Shown: positions 50,349 through 59,633, counted from the first letter of the stretch. The stretch is 64,000 nucleotides of DNA from Kerstersia similis (GCF_965139615.1 NZ_CBCSIQ010000002.1:124001-188000), one strand, 5' to 3'. Notes: a model not told the origin generated them from the letters alone. A program made the numbers and translations.

Positions 50349-50396
50349 GCCTGCCGGGCTTGTTGCCGGGTATCAGTACGTTGCGATACCCGCTTG

Positions 50397-50426
50397 AATG
50401 CCTCCCGCAAGGGAGGCATTTTCATT
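50397..50426 (+). terminator. Terminator of the aceE-aceF-lpdA operon
   Basis: AATGCCTCCC and GGGAGGCATT form a perfect 10-bp stem with a GCAA tetraloop, followed by TTTTCATT. Confidence 0.85.
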
Positions 50427-50463
50427 GCGGCATGGCGGCAGGCGCAGCGCTGCCCTGGCAAGC

Positions 50464-51486
50464 TTATTCTTCGTTCCAGCCTGACAGCACTATCTTGCCA
50501 ATGGTGCGGCCGCTTTCAAGCAAGGTATGAGCCTGGCGCAAGTTGGCTGCGTTGATCACACCGAGACACTGTGTTCGGGTGGTGGCTATTTTTCCCTGGT
50601 TCGCCAGTTCCGCCACCTGTTTCAGAATGCTCTGCTGGATGGCGAGATCGGCTGTTTGCAACAGTGACCGAGTGAACATGAATTCCCAGTGGATCGACAA
50701 GCTTTTGCGCTTGAGGGAAACAATGTCGAGTGACTGCGGGTCGTCAATGAGTGCAATACGGCCTTGGGCAGCAATCAGCGCCACGATGTCGGGCAGGTAG
50801 TGCTCCGTCTGTGCGGTGGAAAACACGAAGGCCGGCGCACCCAGGCCCAGTGCTGCGACCTGTGGCGCCAGTGCTTGACGGTGATCAATGACATGGTGCG
50901 CGCCCAACTTCCTGACCCAAGCCACGGTTTCAGGGCGTGACGCCGTGGCGATGACCGTCAGGTTCGTCAAGGCGCGAGCCAGTTGGATGGTCATGGAACC
51001 CACGCCCCCGGCGCCGCCAATCACCACGATGGCTGGCGCGGCACCAGCGATAGGCTGCTCGACCTTCAAGCGATCGAATAAGGTCTCCCATGCTGTCAGT
51101 GCAGTCAACGGCAAGGCCGCGGCCTCCTCGTCACCGAGCGCCGCCGGGGCATGAGCGACCAGCCGTGCATCGACCGCCTGGCGCTGGGCATAGCAACCGG
51201 GCCGGTCTATCGCTCCTGCATAGAACACACGGTCACCCGGTTGAAAGCCGGTGACACGCGTACCAACTGCATGCACGTGACCGACAGCATCCCAACCCAG
51301 GATGCGCCAGGTACCTGGCGCGGGCTGTGCGGATGCCCGCACCTTTGTGTCCGCCGGATTGACAGCGATAGCCCGCACTTCGACCAGCAGATCCTGTTCA
51401 CCGTATTCCGGGTCAGGCAAATCGAGATCGAGCAGCGCTTGAGGCGCGGAAATAGGAAGAGGGTGATTGAAACCGATGGCTTTCAT
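50464..51486 (-). CDS. Zinc-type alcohol dehydrogenase-like / quinone oxidoreductase (MDR superfamily)
   Basis: The 340-residue protein is a medium-chain dehydrogenase/reductase: N-terminal VRAIAVNPADTKVRASAQPA, GWDAVGHVHAVGTRVTGFQP, and the NADP motif VVIGGAGGVGSMTIQLARAL. The Cys/His zinc ligands of alcohol dehydrogenases are missing, so it is a zinc-free reductase like the ZDH/YogA group. It probably reduces quinones or other electrophilic carbonyls with NADPH. It is divergent from an HxlR regulator that most likely controls it. Confidence 0.85.
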   Translation of the reverse strand: MKAIGFNHPLPISAPQALLDLDLPDPEYGEQDLLVEVRAIAVNPADTKVRASAQPAPGTWRILGWDAVGHVHAVGTRVTGFQPGDRVFYAGAIDRPGCYAQRQAVDARLVAHAPAALGDEEAAALPLTALTAWETLFDRLKVEQPIAGAAPAIVVIGGAGGVGSMTIQLARALTNLTVIATASRPETVAWVRKLGAHHVIDHRQALAPQVAALGLGAPAFVFSTAQTEHYLPDIVALIAAQGRIALIDDPQSLDIVSLKRKSLSIHWEFMFTRSLLQTADLAIQQSILKQVAELANQGKIATTRTQCLGVINAANLRQAHTLLESGRTIGKIVLSGWNEE

Positions 51487-51540
51487 GATGCACTCCGTGG
51501 TGGATAGACAATGGAAGCCATTTTTGCTGCTATCGTCGCT

Positions 51541-51560
51541 TTATGTAAGAACGCACATAA
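51541..51560. promoter_or_regulatory. Operator-like repeat between the MDR and HxlR genes
   Basis: TTATGT-AAGAACGC-ACATAA is a perfect 6-8-6 inverted repeat in the middle of the 114-bp divergent gap. A TATACT hexamer (51582-51587) downstream of it can serve as -10 for the HxlR gene. HxlR-type quinone sensors usually bind such dyads. Confidence 0.5.
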
Positions 51561-51600
51561 TCTGCATATAGTGTCTAAAAATATACTGTAAGGCGCGACA

Positions 51601-51957
51601 ATGGCCCGCATTCCTCACCCGTCCTTTGACTGTGCTGCCGGTTGCACGGTGGAAGCCACACTTAAGCTGATCGGTGGCAAGTGGAAAGGGGTCATCCTCT
51701 ACCGCTTGCTGACCGAGCAGGTTCTTCGCTTCAACGAACTGCGCCGGCTACTACCCAATATCACCCAACGCATGCTCACCAACCAGTTGCGCGAGCTGGA
51801 AAGCGATGGGCTGATTGCACGCAAGGTCTATCCCGAGGTTCCTCCCAAGGTGGAGTACCGGCTGACGGATTATGGCCAGACTTTGGCGCCGGTCATCCAT
51901 GCGCTGAAGGCATGGGGAGACCGCCATGTCGGGATGCAAGCCGCGCAATCCGCCTGA
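51601..51957 (+). CDS. HxlR-family regulator
   Basis: The 118-residue protein is one winged helix of the HxlR type: LKLIGGKWKGVILYRLLTEQ, then LRRLLPNITQRMLTNQLREL and VPPKVEYRLTDYGQTLAPVI. Two cysteines near the N-terminus (DCAAGCTVEA, Cys11 and Cys15) sit where quinone or aldehyde-sensing relatives (YodB, QorR) have their reactive thiol. It probably represses the divergent MDR oxidoreductase until electrophiles modify it. The ribosome site is AAGG 8 nt before the ATG. Confidence 0.88.
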   Translation: MARIPHPSFDCAAGCTVEATLKLIGGKWKGVILYRLLTEQVLRFNELRRLLPNITQRMLTNQLRELESDGLIARKVYPEVPPKVEYRLTDYGQTLAPVIHALKAWGDRHVGMQAAQSA

Positions 51958-52098
51958 TTGCAGCACGCCGGCTTGCCGCAACTGGATGGGGCCAGTCTGT
52001 CTGTCAGCGAGTCCGGGCACAGCCATGTCAGCCGCATGGTGGATATCCAGTCCATGCTTCGGGCGGTCTTGGTATTGTGAAACGTGCCTTTTCAGTAG

Positions 52099-53136
52099 CT
52101 ACCAATCCGTAGAAACGGCCGGTGGCCCTTGATGAGTGGGAAAAAGCGGCAATACTTCTTCAGCCAGTTCCTGAATCAGCTCGGCTGCCGGCCGCTGCGC
52201 GAACTGGATGCCCAGGGCGGCATGATTGACGCCTGCCTCACGCCATACTTCAAGTAGCGCGATCAGGCCGTTGCGGCCGGTGCGCAAGATATGGCCGCCT
52301 TGCAATGGCGTGCGTGGGTGGCGAGGGTCATCGACCAGATCCAGCCATTCATTCGTCATATGAGGCCGGAAGCCGCCGTCAGGGATCAAATCACGCCAGG
52401 CGCGGATCTTGCCTGCCAGACCTTGCGGTCCTTGGGGCGTGTGTGTGGCATCGGGAGAGGTCAGCCACCCATCGGCATGTGCGGCGATCCACGCCAATGA
52501 TTGCCCTGACGAGCCGGTGACGATGAGCGGAATCCTGCCTGACACGGACTTGGGCAGGAGTGCGGCATCAGCAATATGCCCCAGGGGGGAATCAATGCTC
52601 AACATGCCTGTCTGCATCAGTTCACGGAAGTAGGGGACTGCCTGCGAAAATCGTTCGCCGCGCTCCGCATGGGGAATGCCATAGGCCGGGAATTCGATGG
52701 GCCGGTCTCCCGAGGCAATGCCCAATACCAGGCGGCCGCCGGATAGCTGGTCGAGAGTGGCCGCTGCCTTGGCCAGGTCGATGGGATGGCGCAGCGAAAA
52801 TAGGGTGCTGCCGGTCGCCAGCGCCACATTTTCTGTTCTTGCGGCGAGAAAGGCCAGATAGCTGAACGGATCGAAGACCTGGCCGGCATCACCAAACCTG
52901 GGGTCGAACAATGGCACATCACGCACCCATACGGCAGCAAAATTATGCTGATCGATGGTTTCGACCAGTTTCGCTTGCCCGGCCAGGACACGCATATCGC
53001 CAGTGTAGAAGCGTAATGGCAGAAAAATGCCCAGGGTCAGGCGGTCGGGCGCGAACATACGCCGGTAGCCAGGGTGATGCTGGAATGCGGAAAAAGAGGC
53101 GCCCTCGACAAGGGCATGTTTCGTCGTGGTTGTCAT
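52099..53136 (-). CDS. LLM-class flavin-dependent oxidoreductase
   Basis: The ATG at 53136 gives 345 residues; a TTG seven codons earlier is possible. It is a luciferase-like monooxygenase barrel: FAAVWVRDVPLFDPRFGDAG, then ARTENVALATGSTLFSLRHP, GGRLVLGIASGDRPIEFPAY and IVTGSSGQSLAWIAAHADGW. These enzymes use reduced FMN or F420 to oxidise aldehydes, alkanesulfonates or other small compounds. It follows a GST gene with an 18-bp gap, and both are divergent from a GcvA-like LysR regulator. The substrate cannot be told. Confidence 0.82.
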   Translation of the reverse strand: MTTTTKHALVEGASFSAFQHHPGYRRMFAPDRLTLGIFLPLRFYTGDMRVLAGQAKLVETIDQHNFAAVWVRDVPLFDPRFGDAGQVFDPFSYLAFLAARTENVALATGSTLFSLRHPIDLAKAAATLDQLSGGRLVLGIASGDRPIEFPAYGIPHAERGERFSQAVPYFRELMQTGMLSIDSPLGHIADAALLPKSVSGRIPLIVTGSSGQSLAWIAAHADGWLTSPDATHTPQGPQGLAGKIRAWRDLIPDGGFRPHMTNEWLDLVDDPRHPRTPLQGGHILRTGRNGLIALLEVWREAGVNHAALGIQFAQRPAAELIQELAEEVLPLFPTHQGPPAVSTDW

Positions 53137-53153
53137 GATGCGTGCCGCGCTGC

Positions 53154-53777
53154 TCAAGCGCCTGTTGCCGGGGCGGGCAGCGTGATGCCTTTGCGCACGG
53201 CGGGTCGTTGCGCCACACGCTCATGCCAATGGCTCAGGTGTGGAAACTGGCTGAAATCAAAGCCAACGACGCGGGCGATATGTGTCCATCCGAAGTGAGC
53301 AATATCGACAATGGAATAGTCATTGCCCGCCAGATAGGGATGTCGGGCCAGGCGCTCATCCAGCACGGTGAATAGACGATCCGTCAGGACGCGGAAATGC
53401 TCAATGGCGACAGGCGTTTTCTCTGTGGCGGCGAGTTCAAAATGCACTCGCTGCCCGATGATTGGGCCGACGCTGGACGCATGGAATTGCAGCCACTTGA
53501 TGGTTTCCCAACGGCCCACCGGTTCCTGCGGCAACAGTTGACCGGTTTTCTCGGCCAGGTAAAGCAGAATGGCGGCCGATTCGAACAGCGTAATGCCAGT
53601 TGCCGTATCCACGATGACAGGAATTCGGCCATGTGGATTCAGGGCCAGAAACTCAGGTTGCCGGTGTTCTCCGGCATCGATGCGGATGTGGTGCAGGCGG
53701 TAGGGCAGTGCCAGCTCTTCCAGGGCGATAGTGGCTTTGAAGCCATTGGGAGAGCTATCGGTATATAGGTCTATCAT
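53154..53777 (-). CDS. Glutathione S-transferase family protein
   Basis: The 207-residue protein has the thioredoxin-like N-domain (MIDLYTDSSPNGFKATIALE) with SPNG at the usual catalytic position, HGRIPVIVDTATGITLFESA with the cis-proline and the Glu-Ser pair for glutathione binding, and a helical C-domain (NDYSIVDIAHFGWTHIARVV). It resembles the GstB/YfcG group. With the LLM gene it forms a likely detoxification pair. Confidence 0.86.
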   Translation of the reverse strand: MIDLYTDSSPNGFKATIALEELALPYRLHHIRIDAGEHRQPEFLALNPHGRIPVIVDTATGITLFESAAILLYLAEKTGQLLPQEPVGRWETIKWLQFHASSVGPIIGQRVHFELAATEKTPVAIEHFRVLTDRLFTVLDERLARHPYLAGNDYSIVDIAHFGWTHIARVVGFDFSQFPHLSHWHERVAQRPAVRKGITLPAPATGA

Positions 53778-53793
53778 CGGAAAATACCAAAAA

Positions 53794-53806
53794 TATAGTT
53801 TTACTA
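53794..53806. promoter_or_regulatory. LysR-type box between the GST and LysR genes
   Basis: TATAGTTTTACTA fits T-N11-A and contains the dyad TAGT-TTT-ACTA. It lies 16 bp upstream of the GST start, in the AT-rich gap shared with the divergent LysR gene. Confidence 0.45.
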
Positions 53807-53907
53807 AAGTTGTTATAAAAACCTAAACTCAAGCTTCATCATGACGCTTGCCAGCCAAAGAGCAAACTGATCATTTTTCATCTGAATCTTTAGAGAAACT
53901 AAATTTC

Positions 53908-54792
53908 ATGGCAGCATCTGTTCCTTTACAGGCCTTGCGAACCTTTGTGGAGGTCGGGCAGCGTGGCAGCGTCAAGGCGGCGGCGGCAGCCTTGCATGTC
54001 ACCTCCGGTGCGGTCAGCCAGCAGATCCGCCTGCTGGAAGATCGGCTGGGCCTGGCGCTATTCACGCGGGAAAGGCAAGGCTTGCGCCTGACGGAAGCGG
54101 GAGCGAGCGTCCATCCGACTTTACTGGACGCCTTCAGGCAGATCGACAGTGCCGTTGATGCGTTGGAAGCTTTCCAGGGGCGGCAGACCCTGACGATCAG
54201 TACCGTGCCGTCCTTCGCGGCGTCCTGGCTGGTGCCGCGCCTGGGGCGTTTCAGGCAGCAGTACCCGCAGATAGAGGTTCGTGTTGAAGCGACATCCGCA
54301 TTGGTGGATTTGCGGCGTGATCGGGTCGATGTGGCGCTCCGACATGGGCTGGGTCACTACCCCGGCCTGGAGGTCATCCGTTTGATGGCGCCGGTGCTGG
54401 TGCCGGTGGCGAGTCCGGATGTGATGGCGGGGCGCGAGGCCATGCAGGCGCCGGAGAATTGCCTGGATTATCCTCTCTTGCAAGACGCTGATCGGGCAGA
54501 CTGGCCGCTTTGGTTTGCCGCGCATGGTGTGGCCGATGACCCCAGGGCGGAGCGCGGTTCGGCGTTCGAGGATGACTATCTTCTGATACGTGCAGCGGTG
54601 GCAGGCCAAGGGTTGGCGCTGGTGCCGCAGGCGTACGCGCTCGAAGAAATAGCCGCTGGCCGATTGGTGCAGGTGCTGGACAAGCCCTGGCCGGCACGCT
54701 TCGCCTATTACCTGGTGGCATTGGCCGATGCCATGCAGCGCCCCGAGGTCAGGGCATTCGTGACATGGATCCGGGAAGAGGCGAAGGCATGA
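53908..54792 (+). CDS. LysR-family regulator, GcvA-like
   Basis: The ATG at 53908 gives 294 residues; a start 20 codons upstream is possible but adds polar residues outside the family alignment. The winged helix is at residues 1-60 (PLQALRTFVEVGQRGSVKAA, then VTSGAVSQQIRLLEDRLGLA). GcvA-like ligand-domain segments include LTISTVPSFAASWLVPRLGR, then DVALRHGLGHYPGLEVIRLM and GQGLALVPQAYALEEIAAGR. It probably controls the divergent GST-LLM pair. Confidence 0.88.
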   Translation: MAASVPLQALRTFVEVGQRGSVKAAAAALHVTSGAVSQQIRLLEDRLGLALFTRERQGLRLTEAGASVHPTLLDAFRQIDSAVDALEAFQGRQTLTISTVPSFAASWLVPRLGRFRQQYPQIEVRVEATSALVDLRRDRVDVALRHGLGHYPGLEVIRLMAPVLVPVASPDVMAGREAMQAPENCLDYPLLQDADRADWPLWFAAHGVADDPRAERGSAFEDDYLLIRAAVAGQGLALVPQAYALEEIAAGRLVQVLDKPWPARFAYYLVALADAMQRPEVRAFVTWIREEAKA

Positions 54793-54972
54793 ACCCTGAC
54801 CTCGGGCTGCTGGCCAGGACAAGTGACAGGAGCGCCTTGCAATCGGCCATCCTGCCTGCTGCGGCCAGGGGCCGAAGCGGGATAGAATAGAGGATTGGTT
54901 GCCGCGGCCATGCTGGACAGCGCCGCGCCGGATGTTTTCCTTTTATGCGCGTGTGCCGCGCCGTTTTCTGCC

Positions 54973-56292
54973 ATGCCTTCCATACTTGATGATGCACAAG
55001 CCACTTTGACGCAGTGGCTGTCATACCTTGAATCAATACATGCCAAGTCCATCGACATGGGGCTGGAGCGGGTCAAGGAAGTGGCAGGGCGCCTGGACCT
55101 GAACTTTGACGCCGTGATCTTCACGGTGGCCGGCACCAATGGCAAAGGTTCCACCTGCACCATGCTGGAAGCCATCCTGCAGTCGGCGGGCTACCGGGTA
55201 GGGCTGTACACCTCGCCGCACTTGATGGTTTTCAATGAGCGTGCCCGCGTGAATGGCGAGTACGCCACCGATGCACAGCTGATCGAACATTTCCGCAAGG
55301 TGGAAGCCGCACGGGGTGGCGTCTCCCTGACATACTTCGAGTTCACCACGCTGGCCATTCTCAGCCTGTTCGCGGCATCGCGTCTGGATGCGGTGGTGCT
55401 GGAAGTCGGCCTGGGCGGCCGTCTGGATGCGGTGAACATCCTGGATACCGATTGCGCCATTTTGACGAGCGTGGATATTGACCACACCGAATGGCTGGGC
55501 GATACGCGCGAGGCGATCGGCTGGGAAAAAGCCCATATTTTCCGCAAGGACAAACCCGCTATTTGCAGCGATCCGATGCCGCCGGAAAGCGTGGCCCGCT
55601 ATGCCGAGGAAATCGGTGCGGATCTCTGGCAATTCGGTCGTGATTTCAACTATTCCGGTGATCGCCAGCAATGGGGCTATGGTGGCCGGAATCAGCGTCG
55701 CCGTGCCTTGGCTTACCCCGCCTTGCGCGGCGCCAACCAGTTGCTGAACGCATCGGCTGCGCTGGCCGCGCTGGAGTCGGTGCACGAACGTTTGCCGGTG
55801 CCGCAGCAAGCCGTCCGCATGGGTTTGTCTCAGGCATCCTTGCCAGGCCGGTTCCAGATCCTGCCGGGCCAGCCCGCTGTCATCCTGGATGTGGCCCATA
55901 ATCCCCACGCCGCTGCCGTGCTGGCGCAGAATCTCGACAACATGGGGTATCACCCTTATACCTATGCCGTGCTGGGCATGCTGTCGGACAAAGACTGTGA
56001 TGCCGTCATTCGCACCCTGGGCCGCCGTATTGATGGCTGGTACTGCGCTAGCCTGGAAGGGCCGCGCGGCACCAACAGCAAGGATTTGGCTGCAAAGGTC
56101 AAGCACGCGCTGGAAATTCAACCGGGTAAGGAAGGCGAACCAGCGGTGCATGAATATGAGAATGTCCGGGCGGCCTTCGCGGCGGCTCGCGAGGCAGCTC
56201 AGGACAATGATAGAATCGTCGTGTTCGGATCGTTCCTGACGGTTGCGGGAGCCTTGGAAGCCTTGGGCCGTACGGCTGGCGTTCAAGGCTGA
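54973..56292 (+). CDS. folC: Bifunctional folylpolyglutamate/dihydrofolate synthase
   Basis: The ATG at 54973 gives 439 residues, the typical FolC size. The frame is open 26 codons earlier, including an ATG at 54910. Motifs are the ATP loop FTVAGTNGKGSTCTMLEA, RVGLYTSPHLMVFNERARVN, LEVGLGGRLDAVNILD, SVDIDHTEWLGDTREAIGWE, and LDVAHNPHAAAVLAQNL of the Mur-ligase C-domain. It adds glutamate to dihydropteroate and to folates. It opens the folC-dedD-cvpA-purF group. accD, which often precedes folC, is not upstream here. Confidence 0.93.
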   Translation: MPSILDDAQATLTQWLSYLESIHAKSIDMGLERVKEVAGRLDLNFDAVIFTVAGTNGKGSTCTMLEAILQSAGYRVGLYTSPHLMVFNERARVNGEYATDAQLIEHFRKVEAARGGVSLTYFEFTTLAILSLFAASRLDAVVLEVGLGGRLDAVNILDTDCAILTSVDIDHTEWLGDTREAIGWEKAHIFRKDKPAICSDPMPPESVARYAEEIGADLWQFGRDFNYSGDRQQWGYGGRNQRRRALAYPALRGANQLLNASAALAALESVHERLPVPQQAVRMGLSQASLPGRFQILPGQPAVILDVAHNPHAAAVLAQNLDNMGYHPYTYAVLGMLSDKDCDAVIRTLGRRIDGWYCASLEGPRGTNSKDLAAKVKHALEIQPGKEGEPAVHEYENVRAAFAAAREAAQDNDRIVVFGSFLTVAGALEALGRTAGVQG

Positions 56293-56360
56293 TTTTCAGG
56301 GCTGGCCTGGCCAAACGGGCCATCCGATTTCTTTTACGACGGTTACGACGGGCGCATTTC

Positions 56361-57161
56361 ATGGGTTTGTTTTCTCGCCAGAGCAAAGACAGCCAGGCAG
56401 ACTCTTCTGTCAGGCGACAGCGGACAGGCGTATCCAGTGAATCTCAAGCCAGGGCGCTGCGTGTGAAGGCGCGCCGGCGGTTGGCCGGAGCACTCGCCAT
56501 GGTGCTGGCTGCCGTTGTGGTGCTGCCCATGGTGCTGGATTCCGAGCCCGTGCCGGTGGCAACGGATGTGGCCGTATCCATTCCCGAACTGATTGCACGC
56601 CCCATCACCCCTGAGGTGGTGGCTGACGCCTCGAGTGCGTTGACGCCCAGCACGCCGGAAAATACAGAAACGGCACCACCCGCTGCGCCGGAAGCGCCTT
56701 TGAACCTGCCTCCGGTCGCGCAAGCGCCACGGGTGACGCCGCCGGTCGAGACGCGTCCGCCGGCTCGTACGCCAACGCCTGCTCCGGCGCCGGCACCCAC
56801 CCCTCAGCCCAGCCGCGATTCGCAGCGCACCGATGACGGCGCGGTCGCATTGGCGCTGCTGGAAGGCCGCAATGTGCAGTCCAACCGTCCGCAGCCTCGC
56901 CCGGCAAGTACGCCGGCCGCGCAGCAGGGGCGTTTCGTCCTGCAGGTGGCGGCTTATACGACGGAAGCCTCGGCGGCCGCTCGGCGCAATGAACTGCATG
57001 CCGCAGGCATCACCAATGCCTATGTCGAACCCATCACGGCCGGTGGCAAGCGCCAGTTCCGGCTGCGCGTGGGGCCATTCCCTTCGCGCGATGCGGCGCA
57101 GGCCGCACAAGCCCGTTTGCGTACCTTGGGATACGACAACGGTTTCATCGCTCCGCAATAA
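56361..57161 (+). CDS. dedD: SPOR-domain cell-division protein, DedD-like
   Basis: The 266-residue protein has a short cytoplasmic tail, one membrane helix (about residues 38-56, LAGALAMVLAAVVVLPMVLD), a long periplasmic Pro- and Ala-rich linker, and a C-terminal SPOR domain (about 195-266, RFVLQVAAYTTEASAAARRN, then FRLRVGPFPSRDAAQAAQAR) that binds denuded septal peptidoglycan. This layout and its place between folC and cvpA are those of DedD. It lies 68 bp after folC. Confidence 0.88.
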   Translation: MGLFSRQSKDSQADSSVRRQRTGVSSESQARALRVKARRRLAGALAMVLAAVVVLPMVLDSEPVPVATDVAVSIPELIARPITPEVVADASSALTPSTPENTETAPPAAPEAPLNLPPVAQAPRVTPPVETRPPARTPTPAPAPAPTPQPSRDSQRTDDGAVALALLEGRNVQSNRPQPRPASTPAAQQGRFVLQVAAYTTEASAAARRNELHAAGITNAYVEPITAGGKRQFRLRVGPFPSRDAAQAAQARLRTLGYDNGFIAPQ

Positions 57162-57343
57162 GAACGGCTGCTCACCTATACACAAGACATCGCAATGGTC
57201 TCTGCGCTCCTGCTCCTAGGGATGGCGAATGATGCTTCCGCCGGCAAGCTCGGCAGCAGCAGGTTCCCGGCCAAGCCGGAGCAGGGGACATATGAATGCG
57301 ATATCGGCTCCTGTCCGGCGCAAACGCCTGCCGGAGCCGGCTC

Positions 57344-57946
57344 ATGACGGCCTATGACATCGTTGTGCTGGTCGTGCTCGGCGCTTCCTGTGTGCTGGGC
57401 TTGATTCGCGGGCTGCTCAAGGAAGTGCTCTCCCTGCTGGCGTTTGCCGCTGCCACGCTGGCAGCCATAGGGTGGGGGCCGCTCATGTATGAGTGGCTGA
57501 TGCCTTATCTCGAAGCGCCCATGTTACGCATGGTGCTGGGCTATCTCATTGTATTCATTGCAGTATTGTTGCTGGTCGGGTTATTGAACATGACACTGGC
57601 GGCGCTGGTGCGCACCACTGGCCTGACGCCGGCTGATCATGGCCTTGGCGGCTTGTTCGGCCTGTTGCGCGGCGTGGTGCTGGTGTTGGTCGGTACGGCC
57701 ATCGCAGGATATACCCCCATGCCCGAGCAAGTCTGGTGGAAGGACGCGATGTTTGCAGGAACGGCACAGAATGCCGTTTCCGAAATTACAGCCTGGCTGG
57801 GCGTGCATGGGCCGGACTGGCTGCCGGAGTGGAAGGAACCCGTTCGGCCCACGGAAATCAGCCCGGGCGCACTCGAAGCCCTGTCGGGCAAAGTGATATC
57901 GGTTCAGGATATGCAAGGAGGGTCCGCCCAGGGCGCAGGTCTTTGA
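57344..57946 (+). CDS. cvpA: CvpA-family membrane protein
   Basis: The ATG at 57344, with GGAG upstream, gives 200 residues. Four hydrophobic helices in the first 130 residues include TAYDIVVLVVLGASCVLGLI and the signature GLIRGLLKEVLSLLAFAAAT. A polar C-terminal tail follows. CvpA was named for colicin V production and affects envelope stress tolerance; the biochemical role is unknown. Its place directly before purF is the classical order. It follows dedD after 182 bp without visible signals. Confidence 0.88.
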   Translation: MTAYDIVVLVVLGASCVLGLIRGLLKEVLSLLAFAAATLAAIGWGPLMYEWLMPYLEAPMLRMVLGYLIVFIAVLLLVGLLNMTLAALVRTTGLTPADHGLGGLFGLLRGVVLVLVGTAIAGYTPMPEQVWWKDAMFAGTAQNAVSEITAWLGVHGPDWLPEWKEPVRPTEISPGALEALSGKVISVQDMQGGSAQGAGL

Positions 57947-58091
57947 CTTTCGGCCCAAGCGTGAGCCTCGCCTAGCGTACGGGGCCCGGCAGCATCGTTT
58001 TAAATTCGGGGCCCTCAGGCCCCACCCAGTAGTGGCGGAACTGCGCCAGCCGTCTGGTGCAAATGTCCCGTTTATTCAACAGGAACCAAGC

Positions 58092-59609
58092 ATGTGTGGA
58101 ATCGTCGGGGTTGTCGGACGCAGTCCGGTCAATCAATTGATCTATGACAGTCTGTTGCTTTTGCAGCATCGTGGGCAGGATGCCGCCGGCATCGTAACGA
58201 TGCACGAAAGCCGCTTCAATATGCACAAGGCCCATGGCCTGGTGCGGGATGTTTTCCGAACCCGAAACATGCGCTCGCTGCCTGGCAATGCTGGCCTGGG
58301 CCATGTGCGCTATCCCACCGCAGGTTCCAGCGACAGCGTCGAAGAAGCCCAGCCGTTCTATGTGAACGCGCCTTTCGGCATTGCCTTTGCGCACAATGGC
58401 AACCTGACGAACTGGCGTGAATTGCGGGAATCGCTGTTCCGCATCGACCGCCGCCATATCAATACCAATTCCGATTCGGAAGTGCTGCTCAACGTCCTGG
58501 CGCACGAGCTGCAACAGGCTGCGCAAGGCGTGTCGCTGGATACCGATGCCATGTTTGCCGCCGTGAATGCGGTGCATAAGCGGGTGAAGGGCGCTTATGC
58601 CGTCGTAGCGCAGATCTCGGGTTACGGCCTGCTGGCTTTCCGCGACCCGAACGGCATCCGGCCTCTGTGCCTGGGGCACCGTGACGAAGGGAAGGGCGAT
58701 GAGTGGATGATCGCTTCGGAGTCGGTCGCTTTGGTTGGCTGTGGTTTCTCGTTCGTCCGTGACATCCAGCCGGGTGAAGCGGTCTTCATCGACCTGGACG
58801 GCAACCTGTCGCAACGCGATTTCGAAGGCGCAACGGTTCATACGCCTTGCGTATTCGAGTATGTCTATTTTGCGCGCCCGGATTCGCTGATGGATGGGGT
58901 GTCGGTCTATGACGCACGTCTGCGCATGGGCGAGAGCCTGGCCGAAAAGGTTGCGCGCCAGCTGCGCCTGGGCGATATCGACGTGGTCATGCCGGTGCCT
59001 GATTCCTCGCGGCCTGCCGCAATGCAGCTGGCTGCCCGCTTGGGCCTGAGCTATCGCGAAGGCTTGATCAAGAATCGCTATGTCGGCCGTACCTTCATCA
59101 TGCCGGGGCAGGCAGTTCGGAAGAAATCGGTACGCCAGAAGCTCAATGCCATCGACATGGAATTCCGCGGCAAAAACGTGCTGCTGGTGGATGACTCCAT
59201 TGTTCGCGGCACGACCAGCCATGAAATCGTGGAAATGGCGCGTGCGGCAGGAGCCAATAAGGTCTATATGGCATCGGCAGCGCCGCCTGTGCGTTTTCCG
59301 AATGTCTATGGTATCGACATGCCGACGCAGACGGAATTGATTGCGCATAATCGCAACGAAGAGGAAATCGCACGCCGGATAGGTGTTGATGCGTTGATAT
59401 TCCAGGATCTGGACGCCTTACGCAACTCGATCACGAAAATCAACCCGGCGCTGCAAGCCTTTGAGGATTCCTGTTTCAGCGGCAAGTACGTCACCGGGGA
59501 CATCGACGCAGCGTATCTGGAACGGCTGGCATCCGGCCGGGATGTCGCGCCGCCGGAAGGCGTAGGATTGCCATCGGGCGGTAGCGACAACGAAAACGGC
59601 GCGGATTGA
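58092..59609 (+). CDS. purF: Amidophosphoribosyltransferase
   Basis: The ATG at 58092 puts Cys directly after Met (MCGIVGVVG), the N-terminal nucleophile that releases ammonia from glutamine, so upstream starts are excluded. The protein has 505 residues. Further motifs are LLLQHRGQDAAGI, LGHVRYPTAGSS, and the PRPP site NVLLVDDSIVRGTTSHEIVE. It catalyses the first committed step of purine synthesis. It ends the folC-dedD-cvpA-purF group and has two hairpins downstream. Confidence 0.96.
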   Translation: MCGIVGVVGRSPVNQLIYDSLLLLQHRGQDAAGIVTMHESRFNMHKAHGLVRDVFRTRNMRSLPGNAGLGHVRYPTAGSSDSVEEAQPFYVNAPFGIAFAHNGNLTNWRELRESLFRIDRRHINTNSDSEVLLNVLAHELQQAAQGVSLDTDAMFAAVNAVHKRVKGAYAVVAQISGYGLLAFRDPNGIRPLCLGHRDEGKGDEWMIASESVALVGCGFSFVRDIQPGEAVFIDLDGNLSQRDFEGATVHTPCVFEYVYFARPDSLMDGVSVYDARLRMGESLAEKVARQLRLGDIDVVMPVPDSSRPAAMQLAARLGLSYREGLIKNRYVGRTFIMPGQAVRKKSVRQKLNAIDMEFRGKNVLLVDDSIVRGTTSHEIVEMARAAGANKVYMASAAPPVRFPNVYGIDMPTQTELIAHNRNEEEIARRIGVDALIFQDLDALRNSITKINPALQAFEDSCFSGKYVTGDIDAAYLERLASGRDVAPPEGVGLPSGGSDNENGAD

Positions 59610-59633
59610 GCTTGAGTGTCAGTCAAGCGGATT

